A stretch of DNA of 64,000 nucleotides. Source: Sparassis latifolia. Taxonomy: Eukaryota > Basidiomycota > Agaricomycetes > Polyporales > Sparassidaceae. The notes beneath the pieces were generated by a model. The model was not told where the DNA came from, made no database searches, and worked only from the letters and a program-made list of their open reading frames with translations. The stretch is taken from assembly GCA_018466975.1 (NCBI GenBank), contig CM031561.1, positions 5,332,001 through 5,396,000 of the forward strand, in the 5' to 3' direction. Both the position numbers and the translations under genes were made by a program. Positions 19,755-31,821 of the stretch are shown in pieces (positions within the stretch are counted from its first letter, which is position 1; each line of letters starts with the position of its first letter).

Positions 19755-21008
19755 TCAAAAATCAAAGTGAGATATGTTGTACCATGTCCAAAACTGTGGA
19801 GTGTCAGCCGTCCAACCTTCCGGTCCAAGTTTGGAGTGCTCAAGTTTCCCTTGATTTCTGAAAAATGAAATGAGCATCTCCAAGTACTTCTCATCCGCCA
19901 CAGTATAGTTGTAATATAGCACAGAGGTTCTTGCTGTTGAGTACATTATGTCTTGATATATGACTCCATGTTTGTATTCATCAGCGTTGAGAGTCCAGCT
20001 ATTTTGCATGACAGGATCCCATGTGAGAGGCATCGAAGTCGGTGAAAGCGGGGTCGGCTCAGATACTTGATCCATATCTAGAGGGATGACCCAACTATGC
20101 CTGTCATCTGTCCAACGCGTTTTCTGGACAAAAAAGTGATCCCCGAAGGTGACCGAGTCTGGAGACGACAAGACAATGAGAGGAGAAGAATGTGCGATCA
20201 TTCTCCAGCCTCTTTCTGCATACTTGCGCAACGCAGACGCTTGTCGATCGTGCCCCCCAATAACGAGGGCCTCCCTTCTCTCGAAAGTCGAAAATGGATA
20301 AAGTGATATCGCAGCATTATATGTGATAATGTTCATGACACAAGCTGGAGGTTGCCACAGCGTCAGCAGAATATGGGCATATTGCAAACGTCACGCACTG
20401 GAATGAAAATTGAGAATGCACTCAAAGGGCGATTCCTTAGATTTGATGATTTGGACTTTCGCGGGCTGATCCGGATTATACGCGTCGGTCGATGGTCGCA
20501 GAAAGGTGAAGACGTTTGCGACGCTCTTTGTCCAGTAGTGGTCAAGAGGCAGAAGATTAACGCCATTTACTCCAGTCATGATAGGATCTGCGGCAGATGC
20601 CTCAAGAAATGACTCGGGTTGGAAGGAGGAGGGCATAAATATGTACCCCTCACGCCGCAACCACTCTCCCACTTCGCGGACATGCTGTGAATGCGGGTAG
20701 AGATCCAGATCGGACTCCGAGTATAATGACCTGTCAAACAATTGCACGCCGAAAGACCCAGATATCAGAGTCGCGGTGCGCGCTTGGAGGGACCGAAATG
20801 CAACGGGGTCAGAGAAAAACCTGGTAAGGAGACGGTTGACGCTGAAAGCGCGGCTGGAGTAGTCTTGCACAGCCCTCCGAGTGATACGGCTGACACGCCC
20901 CATGGAGACCAGTGAGGCAGGAGACAGGCAAGACAAAATCCGGTCATACGCAGGGTGCCTAGTGAAAGTGCTGGAGACGGTTTCTGGGTCCCATACTGCT
21001 TCCGACAT
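19755..21008 (-). CDS. F-box-like protein with possible nucleotidyltransferase-fold motif
   Basis: Exons 21008-20399 and 20344-19755 (donor GTGCGT, acceptor CCAG, 54-nt intron), 399 aa. The N-terminus (residues about 18-50, P-A-Y-D-R-I-L-S-C-L-S-P-A-S-L-V-S-M) resembles the F-box helices that bind Skp1. A segment S-G-S-F-G-V-Q-L-F-D then S-D-L-D-L-Y follows at about residues 87-105. A glycine-serine turn followed by D-x-D is the pattern of minimal nucleotidyltransferase folds. The second half has I-T-Y-N-A-A-I-S-L-Y-P and A-E-R-G-W. I recall this as an expanded family in polypores, without known activity. A decayed tandem copy lies immediately downstream (17.5-18.7 kb). The reading is intact; the function is inferred only from motifs. 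Confidence 0.7.
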
Positions 21009-21866
21009 GGAGCTGACGGTTCCAGTATGAGTATGTGTGTTCTAAGAACGCAAATGTAGCGGGGCTCACTTATACCGGCTTTCAGGGCCCCTGAAAGAAA
21101 ATTGTCCCTTGGCGCAATGTTCGAAAGAGCTATATACCGGTTAGTTATTCAGTAAAGGCAGTGTTAAAATTTCTAGGAACGTACCTATAGCTATCTAATA
21201 GCAAACGTTTGGTCGTCGTTCCTCTCGGGTCCGCGAAGTTCAAATGGGCGGTGCACGTGGCTTAACATTTACCAACCATTTCCAAAAGCGGTATGATAGG
21301 CGGTACCGTGGCTGGAGTTTTGTGTCTGCACAGTAAGTATCTATACATCGATCCGAGTGTCGCTCATTTTGTGCGTGTTATAGACATCATAATAGGTATA
21401 TATGCACCCCATCCACTTCAGAGTTAGCTCAAAGTCCCACATGGAATATATGATTGATGGGAGAGGTTGCGAAGTGGGCAAATACTTACATCCGTAGTAC
21501 ATGCACTAGAAGCGCAGGGAAGCGCCTCGGGTACTGAAGGAGAAAACAGGACTCGTCACAAAATCAAATAGGGTGCGAAAACACTGACCTCTGTAACAAC
21601 TACTCTTTGTATCAGTCATCATGTCGGACCCACACGAAAAGAGGCTTTTTCCTGCATCTCGACAACGCAGTCAACATCAGATTGGACTGCTCAAAAGCAA
21701 GCACGCAACAGCGTGATTTTCCGACGTTTACGATCGTTTAGAGTCGACTTTTCACGTCTTTGGCAGTGGCTCACGTATCTGGTCACACGTGGATTTTTAG
21801 AGAGAATTGGTGAGGATGTAGAGTTCTGGTAACCTCTTATCGTGTTTTGAGCACGTTGTTGCAGAG
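21009..21866. other. Intergenic (divergent promoter region)
   Basis: 858 bases between the starts of two divergent genes. No ORF of interest was found; no clear TATA or repeated motif could be assigned. Confidence 0.5.
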
Positions 21867-23003
21867 ATGAACCTGCAGACTGTACTCACCTCCCCACTTG
21901 CGCTGTGGAAAACTCTATTCGTTTCTATTTTCCCGGAATCACCTCTGGTTCACCAGCAAGATCACTTTGCTCCCCATCCACCCTCGGGATTTGAAGGCTA
22001 CTATTCTCGTACGCTTCTGGACAATGGAGGGACGCTGGCCATCATCTTCTGCTGGGTGAAAGACGCGAAAAGTCGCGGGGACATGGTGTATGTGTCTTAC
22101 CACCCCACCGAGGCAGGCGGTATCTCTGAGTTTCAGCATGTGTTCTTTGTTGATTGCATCAATGCTCAAGTCGATCACTACACTCCGAACCAACCACTTT
22201 CTTTCACCCTCCGTGCACCCAGCATTGGATCTCTCGAGGTTACGCCTAGGTCTATGAACTACGCCATCTCCGTTTCTAATTGTCAGCTTGACCTTACCCT
22301 ATCTCTCGATAATCCTACTCCTTGGTCGAAATCACGTCCCTTGGAGGGTCCTATGGGCCCATTCACTCACCTTTCACATCTATTGCCACTTAACTGGACT
22401 GTGCACTCCATTTCCAGCACCGCTAAGCTCACCCTCACGTATTCTGGACAGACTCATTCAGTAAGCGGTGTCACGCACATGGAGAAAAACTGGGGCACAT
22501 CATTTCCTGAGGGCTGGATCTGGGGTCAGTCGTTCAGCACGGCTGCGAGGAGCTTCTGTCTTGCTGGCGGAGCAGCGCTGCCTGGAGTGCATGCATATTT
22601 GGTTGGGTACCGCTCTGCTGCATGCAACTGGGACTTCAGACCGCCATTCACAGTCTCTATCGGGCTTATCTCACCATTCATAATCATCAAGCACGACAGC
22701 CGGAAGGGCACTGTTGACATGGAGCTGCGCACATTCACAAGGAAGCTGGTCGTCAGAATGGACGCGCCAATCGACTCATTCCTCCCCTTTCCCGCACCGC
22801 TGAAGGAGGGGCATCGGTCGGGGTATGCATACGAGAGCTTCAAGGCGCGGACGTGGGTGGAAGCGTGGAGTCGGCGCTGGCCATGGCAGAACTGGAAGCT
22901 GATTGAGAAAGGATTCTGCGGGATGACCGAGGACGGTACGCCTTGTTCTGCACTCGAGTTTGGCGGCTCCTTCTGCCATCTGTCGACTGCACCTTCTTCC
23001 TAA
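21867..23003 (+). CDS. Tocopherol-cyclase-like protein, single exon
   Basis: 378 aa without introns, starting at the ATG 21867. The hallmark of the tocopherol cyclase family is at residues about 208-223: H-M-E-K-N-W-G-T-S-F-P-E-G-W-I-W. Upstream are F-E-G-Y-Y-S-R (about 43) and W-S-K-S-R-P-L-E-G-P-M-G-P-F, also typical of this lipocalin-like two-barrel fold. In plants the enzyme closes the chromanol ring of vitamin E. Fungi make no tocopherols, so the fungal substrate is unknown and only the fold should be transferred. A hydrophobic stretch near residues 10-22 could be a weak membrane anchor. The neighbours give no pathway hint. Confidence 0.75.
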   Translation: MNLQTVLTSPLALWKTLFVSIFPESPLVHQQDHFAPHPPSGFEGYYSRTLLDNGGTLAIIFCWVKDAKSRGDMVYVSYHPTEAGGISEFQHVFFVDCINAQVDHYTPNQPLSFTLRAPSIGSLEVTPRSMNYAISVSNCQLDLTLSLDNPTPWSKSRPLEGPMGPFTHLSHLLPLNWTVHSISSTAKLTLTYSGQTHSVSGVTHMEKNWGTSFPEGWIWGQSFSTAARSFCLAGGAALPGVHAYLVGYRSAACNWDFRPPFTVSIGLISPFIIIKHDSRKGTVDMELRTFTRKLVVRMDAPIDSFLPFPAPLKEGHRSGYAYESFKARTWVEAWSRRWPWQNWKLIEKGFCGMTEDGTPCSALEFGGSFCHLSTAPSS

Positions 23004-23336
23004 CAATAGGCTGTATTGAAGGTGCGATATCGAATTGTCTTCTGTGATACAATGCCTTGACTCGGATCGACATAATGGCTCTGCATTTAGCATCCGCATG
23101 AGGTGTTCAGCGAGGAGCCTTGGTGGTACTGATGTCTACGATTCCTTTAAATGAGTGACATAGTATGCAGACGGTAGCATCGTAATCTCTCATATTTTGT
23201 AGCTCGTATGACACTCGTACTGCCAGTGTCGCTGGTGCACGTGCGGTTACGTCGCGTTCTGGTCATCTGCCCCAGAACCTCCGTCAGATGGTCGCGACTG
23301 GAAAGTGATAACCCCCGTGTACCCCAGCTGACCCCC

Positions 23337-23344
23337 TATATAAA
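23337..23344 (+). promoter_or_regulatory. TATA box of the small Cys-rich gene
   Basis: TATATAAA 128 bp upstream of the ATG at 23472, with a CACGTG box about 100 bp further upstream (23238-23243). A strong core promoter is suggested. Confidence 0.5.
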
Positions 23345-23471
23345 CCGCAGGACGACCTTCCCACTCTTCCTTCTTGACCTCCCACTGGTACACGACTCGA
23401 TTTGCGGCGACAGGCTTTCGTCGCGCAACCTACAGAACTGTTGCTCATTACTCTTAACCTTCCCGTCGAAG

Positions 23472-23923
23472 ATGTCGGAAACTACAGCAGCTTCGATTGA
23501 GATCAACGACGCCCTGTTTTGCCCTCACTTCAAGGAAGTGGTGAGTGAAAGCAGTTTATCTAGGATCTTCTCTTACTCATGCGCGAATTCGCCTCTAGTG
23601 TGCCGAGTGCAGCTTTGATGGCAGGGAGGAGAATGATACTTTTTTTGGGGTATATCGTGCTATCGTTCCTTTTGTCACGCATGATAATACTATGATCGTA
23701 GTTCGACCCCATCGACCGTGAAGGCATCGAGGCTCCTGCTTCCAGCGTCAACAAGGAGGGCCAGTACCAGTGCAAGAAGCATGGTTCTGCAGGTAAGTGC
23801 TGATTCGCACACTTCAGACAGGAGACGCTGATATCATGTGTTACAGCTTGTAACCAGTGTTATGGATGGAAGAAGCAGATCACACGCGCCAGAACCGCTG
23901 CGAAGAAGGCAGGCAAGAAGTAG
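23472..23923 (+). CDS. Small conserved Cys-rich protein (94 aa, four exons)
   Basis: Exons 23472-23540, 23599-23649, 23702-23792, 23847-23923, with GT..AG introns of 52-58 nt. The 94-residue product has C-P-H-F near residue 17, C-A-E-C after the first intron, then F-F-G-F-D-P-I-D-R, C-K-K-H-G, C-N-Q-C, and a basic tail (K-K-Q-I-T-R-A-R-T-A-A-K-K-A-G-K-K). Six Cys and nearby His suggest a small zinc-binding fold with a nucleic-acid or nuclear tail. The exon structure restores one continuous Cys-rich frame, which argues strongly that it is a real gene. I think I have seen it as a conserved hypothetical protein in Agaricomycetes. The function is unknown. Confidence 0.75.
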
Positions 23924-25172
23924 TCAATCTCAGCGAAGGACAGGCGGAACTATCGTGTATTTTGAGGACGGATTGTATGTACTATGATGTTGCGCGCCCT
24001 GTAGAATGGATTTCATGCCAGTTTTTGCTAACTGACATGCTGATGAGGCAGGCCAATGGCTTTGTGAGCAAGCCCATTTGTGCTCCGACAACATTGAGAG
24101 GACATTATGCATAAGTGCCCACCTATCTTGCTACGATTCGAATGTTGTGCTAACACTCTCGTTGCTACGAGGCCTACTTCAGCCTGTAATGTCTCAACTG
24201 GCGACTTCGAACACACTGGAGTTTACGACGTCTATTGATGTATTTCCCTCGTCTTGTTCTCTGACACCCTGCTAGAGCAAGTTCGCCGTTGCGGCAACAA
24301 TTTCTGATCCGACCATAGTGAGTTGCTCTGTAGATCCACTATGCGGAAGATTCGCAAGACTCTTTGGGGGTCAGTTGTTCGGACACCAAATAGCCTCGGC
24401 TTAATACTTTCAACACTTCGCATTTTTCCCTCCAATTCACTGTCCTATCACCATCGGACGAGTCATCCGACTCGCTCGTAGCCTCGAGGCTTCCGTGGCT
24501 GTGATTCCTTTTCTCTCTGGTTCTGTCCAGTTGAAGCACTCATTCAACGCTGTGGCGATTGTGGTTGTGCACACTCAATACAACGAAGTCGTAAAGCAGT
24601 AAATTTCCTTGCATCAAACACAGAATCAGCAGCTTTCTTAGGACGAAACTGAGCAATTTGAATCCTCATAAATTATGTGCCAAGTGTCTTCACTGTTACA
24701 CCGTCTCCTGTGTACCTCCTCAATCAAAAGTGTTATACAAGTCATAAGTTAAAGCTTGTGCGCGCGCACTGGCGCCTATAGCTGTGGCTGAGGCGTCTTT
24801 CGAGTCGTGCGGCTTCTGCACTCAACGTGTTCCTTGTCCTCCTTGTCCTCGCCCTGCGTCTCGTAAATTTGCAGGCTGTCTGATAGTATCTGGTAGAATC
24901 GTGTAACAACACCTCGCTACCCTACGTTGCTGTGTGACTCACGTCCTGTGATCAACTTAAATCTGTTGACTTTATTCAACATTAGACGCGTTCAGGTGGG
25001 CTCTGCATTCCTTTCGAATCGTGATTCTGACGCTACTATGCAACTTATGTGGCATGTATGATGTATACTGCGTTGAGTATCAGGGGACATTCCGAGTTTA
25101 TGGAGGAGGACAGGACTGAGCCGTCTAGAGAAATTGCTGACAATCCCCCCTCTCACAGTGCAGTGTCGCACA
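23924..25172. other. Intergenic, no gene seen
   Basis: About 1.25 kb, AT-richer than the neighbouring genes. Only short frames exist on both strands. It contains the 3' region of the small Cys-rich gene and the promoter of the COP9 subunit gene. Confidence 0.5.
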
Positions 25173-26989
25173 ATGGCTCAATCAGGGTCTTCAAGCTACC
25201 AGGCACATCTCAATACCTCTAGCTCGTCTCGTGGGGACGATGGACTTCCTTCGCTTGACAGTCTCGTCAATAGCATCAGGACGTTGGAGAATTCCGCCAG
25301 CTTGAACACGATCCTCAAGAGCTTTGCTCCGAAGGATGTTCGAGATACAATTTTGGCGGGTGCCCTGGCACATGGCGAAGATCCGTTGACCGTGCTGGAT
25401 GCACCTCAACATACACTAGGGATCCTATACATCCTGTGAGTAGCTTTCATCCTGTGCTGTGGCAGAACCGTTACAAATGTGCGACTGTTATCCAGATCAG
25501 CGCGGTTGCATTCGTCGACGTCTCCGAAACCACCACTTGAATCCATTGAGGACTTTTGCACTCGTTTCGATCCAGTACAGGCGCGTCTTGCCCCTGATCG
25601 AGGTATATGGTAACCTTCTCTAGGTGAGGCATGCGCTCATCTTGTCTAAGTGACATCTCTGGCCAAAAGGCTTGTCCGTGTGTCTGAAGAATCTCACAGC
25701 GTATGCGGTTCGTTATGTGCTACAATTTGTGGTACTGAGCCTATTCTAGTTGAAGTACGCACTTGGCCCCTTGTTCAATCTTGTCACGCGATACCCTCCA
25801 ACTCCATCTCATTTAACTACTTTGCATCCCATCTTTTTGAGAGTGAGTGCGTTTGTCACGATTCTATCCGCAGTAGCTGACGGGTTTGCACTTCCATGTT
25901 AGACGTGCGTAGCTACCCACCACTTCACTGCGGCACTCCCCGTCCTATCGGTGCCGATCACGACGATTGATACGACGCTCTCCGACTTGCACTACAATGA
26001 CAACCTCATCTACCACTACGCCGGTGGGATGGCGTTCGGTGCGCTCAAGCGGTGGCATGAAGCGGAGGAATTCTTTGAGATCTGTGCGAGTGCGCCCGCG
26101 CAGGTTCCTGCGGCCATTCAACTAGAAGCATCGAAGAAGCTTGTCCTCGTGCAGCTGATTCTGCACGGAAAAGTAGGTATCCTCCCTTGTGTCGCGTAAT
26201 TGCCTTGTTGATGATACATCGCCAGACGATTCCGCCGCCAAAATACACTAACCCGGTGCTACAGCGCCTCCTCAAGTCTTCACCGTACGCAGCATTTATC
26301 AAGGCGTACCCGCAACGAACAGCTACCTTGCACAACCTGATCCAGAAGGATGTGGAAACTTTTGCCACGGTGGGCTCCATCGCGCGAATTATGTCTAAGT
26401 TCATACGACTGATCGTGCGTCTGTCACAGGAGAAGAATCTCGGTCTGGTGCACCAGGCGATTGAGCGCGCCCCACGGTGGCTGATAAAAAAGCTCACGAA
26501 CACGTACCTCACACTCGGGCTCGCCGACATCGGCAAAGAGGTTGGGCTCGAAGAGCCCGAGGTGCGCATGGTGATTCTCAGCATGGTGCGTCCTATCTCC
26601 CAAACTCCCTCCCTGTCCATCTCTTACTCCGCCGCCGGTCTCGATCGGTACAGATCGAGGCGGATGAGATCAGTGCGACGATCTCGGTCGATGGGACGGT
26701 CACTTTCTCCGACCCTGTGCCGCAGTACTCAAAGGAAGACGTAGACAGGATGCTCAGCCTCGCACAAGAGCAGAGTAACCTGTTGCTCCAGCTCGAGCGC
26801 ACGATGAACTCGAACAAAGACTACCTCACCAAGGTGCGTTCTTGTCGATTAATGTGTGCCTTTGTTGACTTTCTGTCGCAGGCGGTGAAGCACAAGGATG
26901 AGGCTGGTTGGGGCCCTGATGGCGAGGATCTTTTCAGCGGTCCCAACACGAGCGGTGGCGGTGGTTGGGTCGAGGATTCTGGATTCTAG
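25173..26989 (+). CDS. COP9 signalosome subunit 3 (PCI domain)
   Basis: Multi-exon gene, about 440 aa, with ATG at 25173 and stop at 26987-26989. Exon joins I could confirm by frame include 25434 to about 25497, 26173 to 26225, a join before E-K-N-L-G (26430), one before I-E-A-D-E (about 26652), and one before A-V-K-H-K (26881). The N-terminal helical repeats carry H-Y-N-D-N-L-I-Y-H-Y-A-G-G-M. The PCI domain follows (S-P-Y-A-A-F ... T-Y-L-T-L-G-L-A-D-I ... V-R-M-V-I-L-S-M). The tail is acidic and glycine-rich (S-G-G-G-G-W-V-E-D). Subunit 3 is part of the complex that removes NEDD8 from cullins, so it acts on the same ligases that use F-box proteins, of which this window holds several. It could be confused with proteasome subunit Rpn3, but length and motifs favour CSN3. 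Confidence 0.85.
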
Positions 26990-27215
26990 AAGACTACGTA
27001 GTTTATCGGTTGCTATCCAGTAGTTGTCTGCTAGAAATTGATATTGTATCGTATGAACCCGTCCAGTGCAAGGAACTCTTTCTACGTTTCTTTACTCTAT
27101 GTTATTCTGACATTTATATGCAGTGCGAACTGCTTCAATTTCTCGATCCTAGTACAGAAAATTTCGTACTGCTTCTCTTCTTTCCTTTCTAGTACCGAGC
27201 ATTTATCTGGGAAAG

Positions 27216-29435
<2,220 letters not shown>

Positions 29436-29490
29436 GATGGTAGGAAGGAAAGAGGGATGGGAGGAGACGTGCCCGACATACGACCGTGTC

Positions 29491-29497
29491 CTTTATA
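29491..29497 (-). promoter_or_regulatory. TATA box of the glucose-6-phosphate isomerase gene
   Basis: TATAAAG on the minus strand 56 bp upstream of the ATG, followed by a pyrimidine-rich stretch (29436-29460), the usual layout of strongly expressed fungal genes. Confidence 0.5.
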
Positions 29498-29499
29498 CA

Positions 29500-30486
29500 G
29501 TGGCCCTCCGATCGTGTGAACTATGAGCTCAGCAACGCCTTTGAGGTCATCGGCGTCGCGGTCTCCCTGTCCTCACAAATCCATACGGTTTCTCGCCTCA
29601 GTATGTGTGTAAGTTCTCAGGCGGCGACGCGTTTAGCCCTGCAGTATATCGGATGGCGATGACACGTCGGAGTAAGGCAGTAAGCCAGGTCACGGACATG
29701 TGTAAGTCTATCGTGCTGATGACCCCTGCTCACGTCTTGCAGCAGACAATTCGCACCGCAAATCAGCATCAAACGAGTTGTCAGCGTCCATACGCTTATT
29801 GAGTAGTCGTGACTGCGTCCAGGTTCAGAAGATCCTTCAATTATATAGTACAGAGACGCATTCTCACAAATGCTCTTGAGGATAGATGACGCACGTTCAT
29901 CCATCCTGGAAAATTGGAATAAGACGATGCACCGCTCGCGAGCCGTGTATTCCACCAATCGTGCGAGCTGTTCACCTAGGATGCCTTCTGAATCCTTTCT
30001 GTGAGTCTATTACCGATATTCCGTTTGTCTTTCACTCATCTCCCTTCTGGTGTAACGACTGGTCATGCAATGTAGGAGAAAATGGTGAGTCGAGACCACG
30101 CTGGATGTAAGATTAAAGCGTCGAAACAGGTTGGGTGCCGGGCGATCCTGCGTAAGCCATTTTCTCTGAAGGCTATGACGATTATTGGCAATGCTAACCC
30201 GTTCAAGGTTGTCGACGTTGATCGATTGATCTCCCAGTGGGATAATTGAGCTACGTAAACTGGCTGCAGAATAGCCTCAAATTACTGTCCCTCGGGCTCC
30301 TGTCCACCTCTCTGATACTCTGCCTCGTAAATTACGAGGCCAAACCACCCGCTGGTCTTCCCGGGATGGTTATAATGTATCCCTAAGTGTGGTGAGTGGT
30401 CAAGCAACGTTATAGCAACATGCTACTCCAAGTGCCTGCTCGCCAGGGATGTCACGTGAGCATCTCTTTGGCTAAATGACCTTCAG
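29500..30486. other. Intergenic, no gene seen
   Basis: About 1 kb with only short frames on both strands; none has a recognisable domain. Confidence 0.5.
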
Positions 30487-31380
30487 ATGATTTCGCGCCA
30501 CGGTCTTCTATTCCATCTTCTTCATTGGCACCATGACCGACTCAGGAAGCTACCCAAGTTGTCTCTACGCCAAGAAACTTCTCCCTATGGGTATACTCTG
30601 TGGTTCCCTGCCAGTGAACAGGCGAGTCGGGGACTCGGTGCTCATCGGCAACGTGGGCATAATAGAGGGCGGCACTTTTTCCGGGTGTTTAACGCCGTTC
30701 TGGACAGCCACCATACGGTCAATGAAAATAGAGTCTCTGAGCATTACGTTCCATTTCGTCTCGATAAAACCAAGGCTGTGCGAGATGGGTTCTATAAAGG
30801 GCCATTGCCAGTGTGCAGTTCGGAAGTGACGTTTACTTACACGACGGTCGGAGAGTGAGTATTAATTTGATTACTGCTTTATATGTATCATAATTAACGC
30901 ATAACCCAGGAACGATTGCAAGGGAGTTTACCATTCCAACTGCCCGATCTACAAGGAGGGTGCGGTCCTGGTTATTGGAGATACCACGCGCGAAGTGCAA
31001 CTTCCAAGTGACGAACTATGTCATTACATCCTGCAGAACTACGCAAGTTGGATCAAGCTCATCGAAAACAAGGGGCATGACGTTACAGCAAAGGAAACCG
31101 TCTTTGTTCGAGGCCATATAGACTAGCATGGAAGCTGGCTATGACGTGCTAGAGGCGCCCTACTACTGCTCCCAACGGCAAATCCTCCGGCACTTCCATC
31201 ACAGGTGACAGCGGGCTTAAGTGCAACGAATGCGTTTTTTTGTACTGCGTCAAGGTCAAGAGAGTGCTGAGTATCGTGCGGGGAATTTCCTATGATCCCA
31301 CCGAAAGACGTATACCTACTATCCATCCGAACTATGCCTCTGGCGTTTATGGCGAACTTCCCGCCTCTCTGTGAGACTGA
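30487..31380 (+). pseudogene. Broken paralogue of the 11926-12858 family
   Basis: The motif order of the intact relative is kept but scattered over frames. G-Y-T-L-W-F-P-A-S lies in the frame of 30487; V-G-D-S-V-L-I-G-N-V-G-I-I-E-G-G in the frame of 30533; F-F-R-V-F-N-A back in the first. After a GT..AG intron (about 30855-30909) the second exon runs to F-V-R-G-H-I and then a TAG (31124-31126), exactly where the relative continues. Beyond it, in another frame, the end of the family can be seen (C-V-K-V-K-R-V-L-S, about 31240). So there are at least two frameshifts and one stop. It could still make a truncated protein. Confidence 0.65.
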
Positions 31381-31821
31381 AGACAAGTTATGCGGTACGT
31401 GCCTTTTGATGCGTATACATTGGATATTGATTGAATTTTTGTTTGCAGGCTTGTGCGTCTACCGATTGCCTCTTGAGTGAGAAGCCTCAGAAGTGGTAGG
31501 TAGTGTATGGAGTAGTGCAGAGTCTTTACAGCGCCCTTGTTTGATATTCTCGTGGATGCAATATGACTGTAGATTTTCTATTACCTTGGCCATCGAGGGG
31601 TTTTGGGTGAAATTCATCTGTATATATGGAGGCTGTAATGCAGCATTTTCACCTTGTCTCGCCACCTCGGGTTCACCGTCAGAGCTGGAGATGCGCTACG
31701 ACTAGACATCCTTTCCAGCTGTGCATTGTACGAAAAGAAGATAAGTACCAGAATTTGATTGCAAGTACAAGATAGAGTCGATGCTACAAAAACCATTTCA
31801 GACACCTCAGGCATACCTACG
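31381..31821. other. Intergenic, convergent 3' ends, no gene seen
   Basis: About 440 bases between the end of the broken family member and the stop of the RBR ligase gene. Only short frames are present. Confidence 0.45.
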
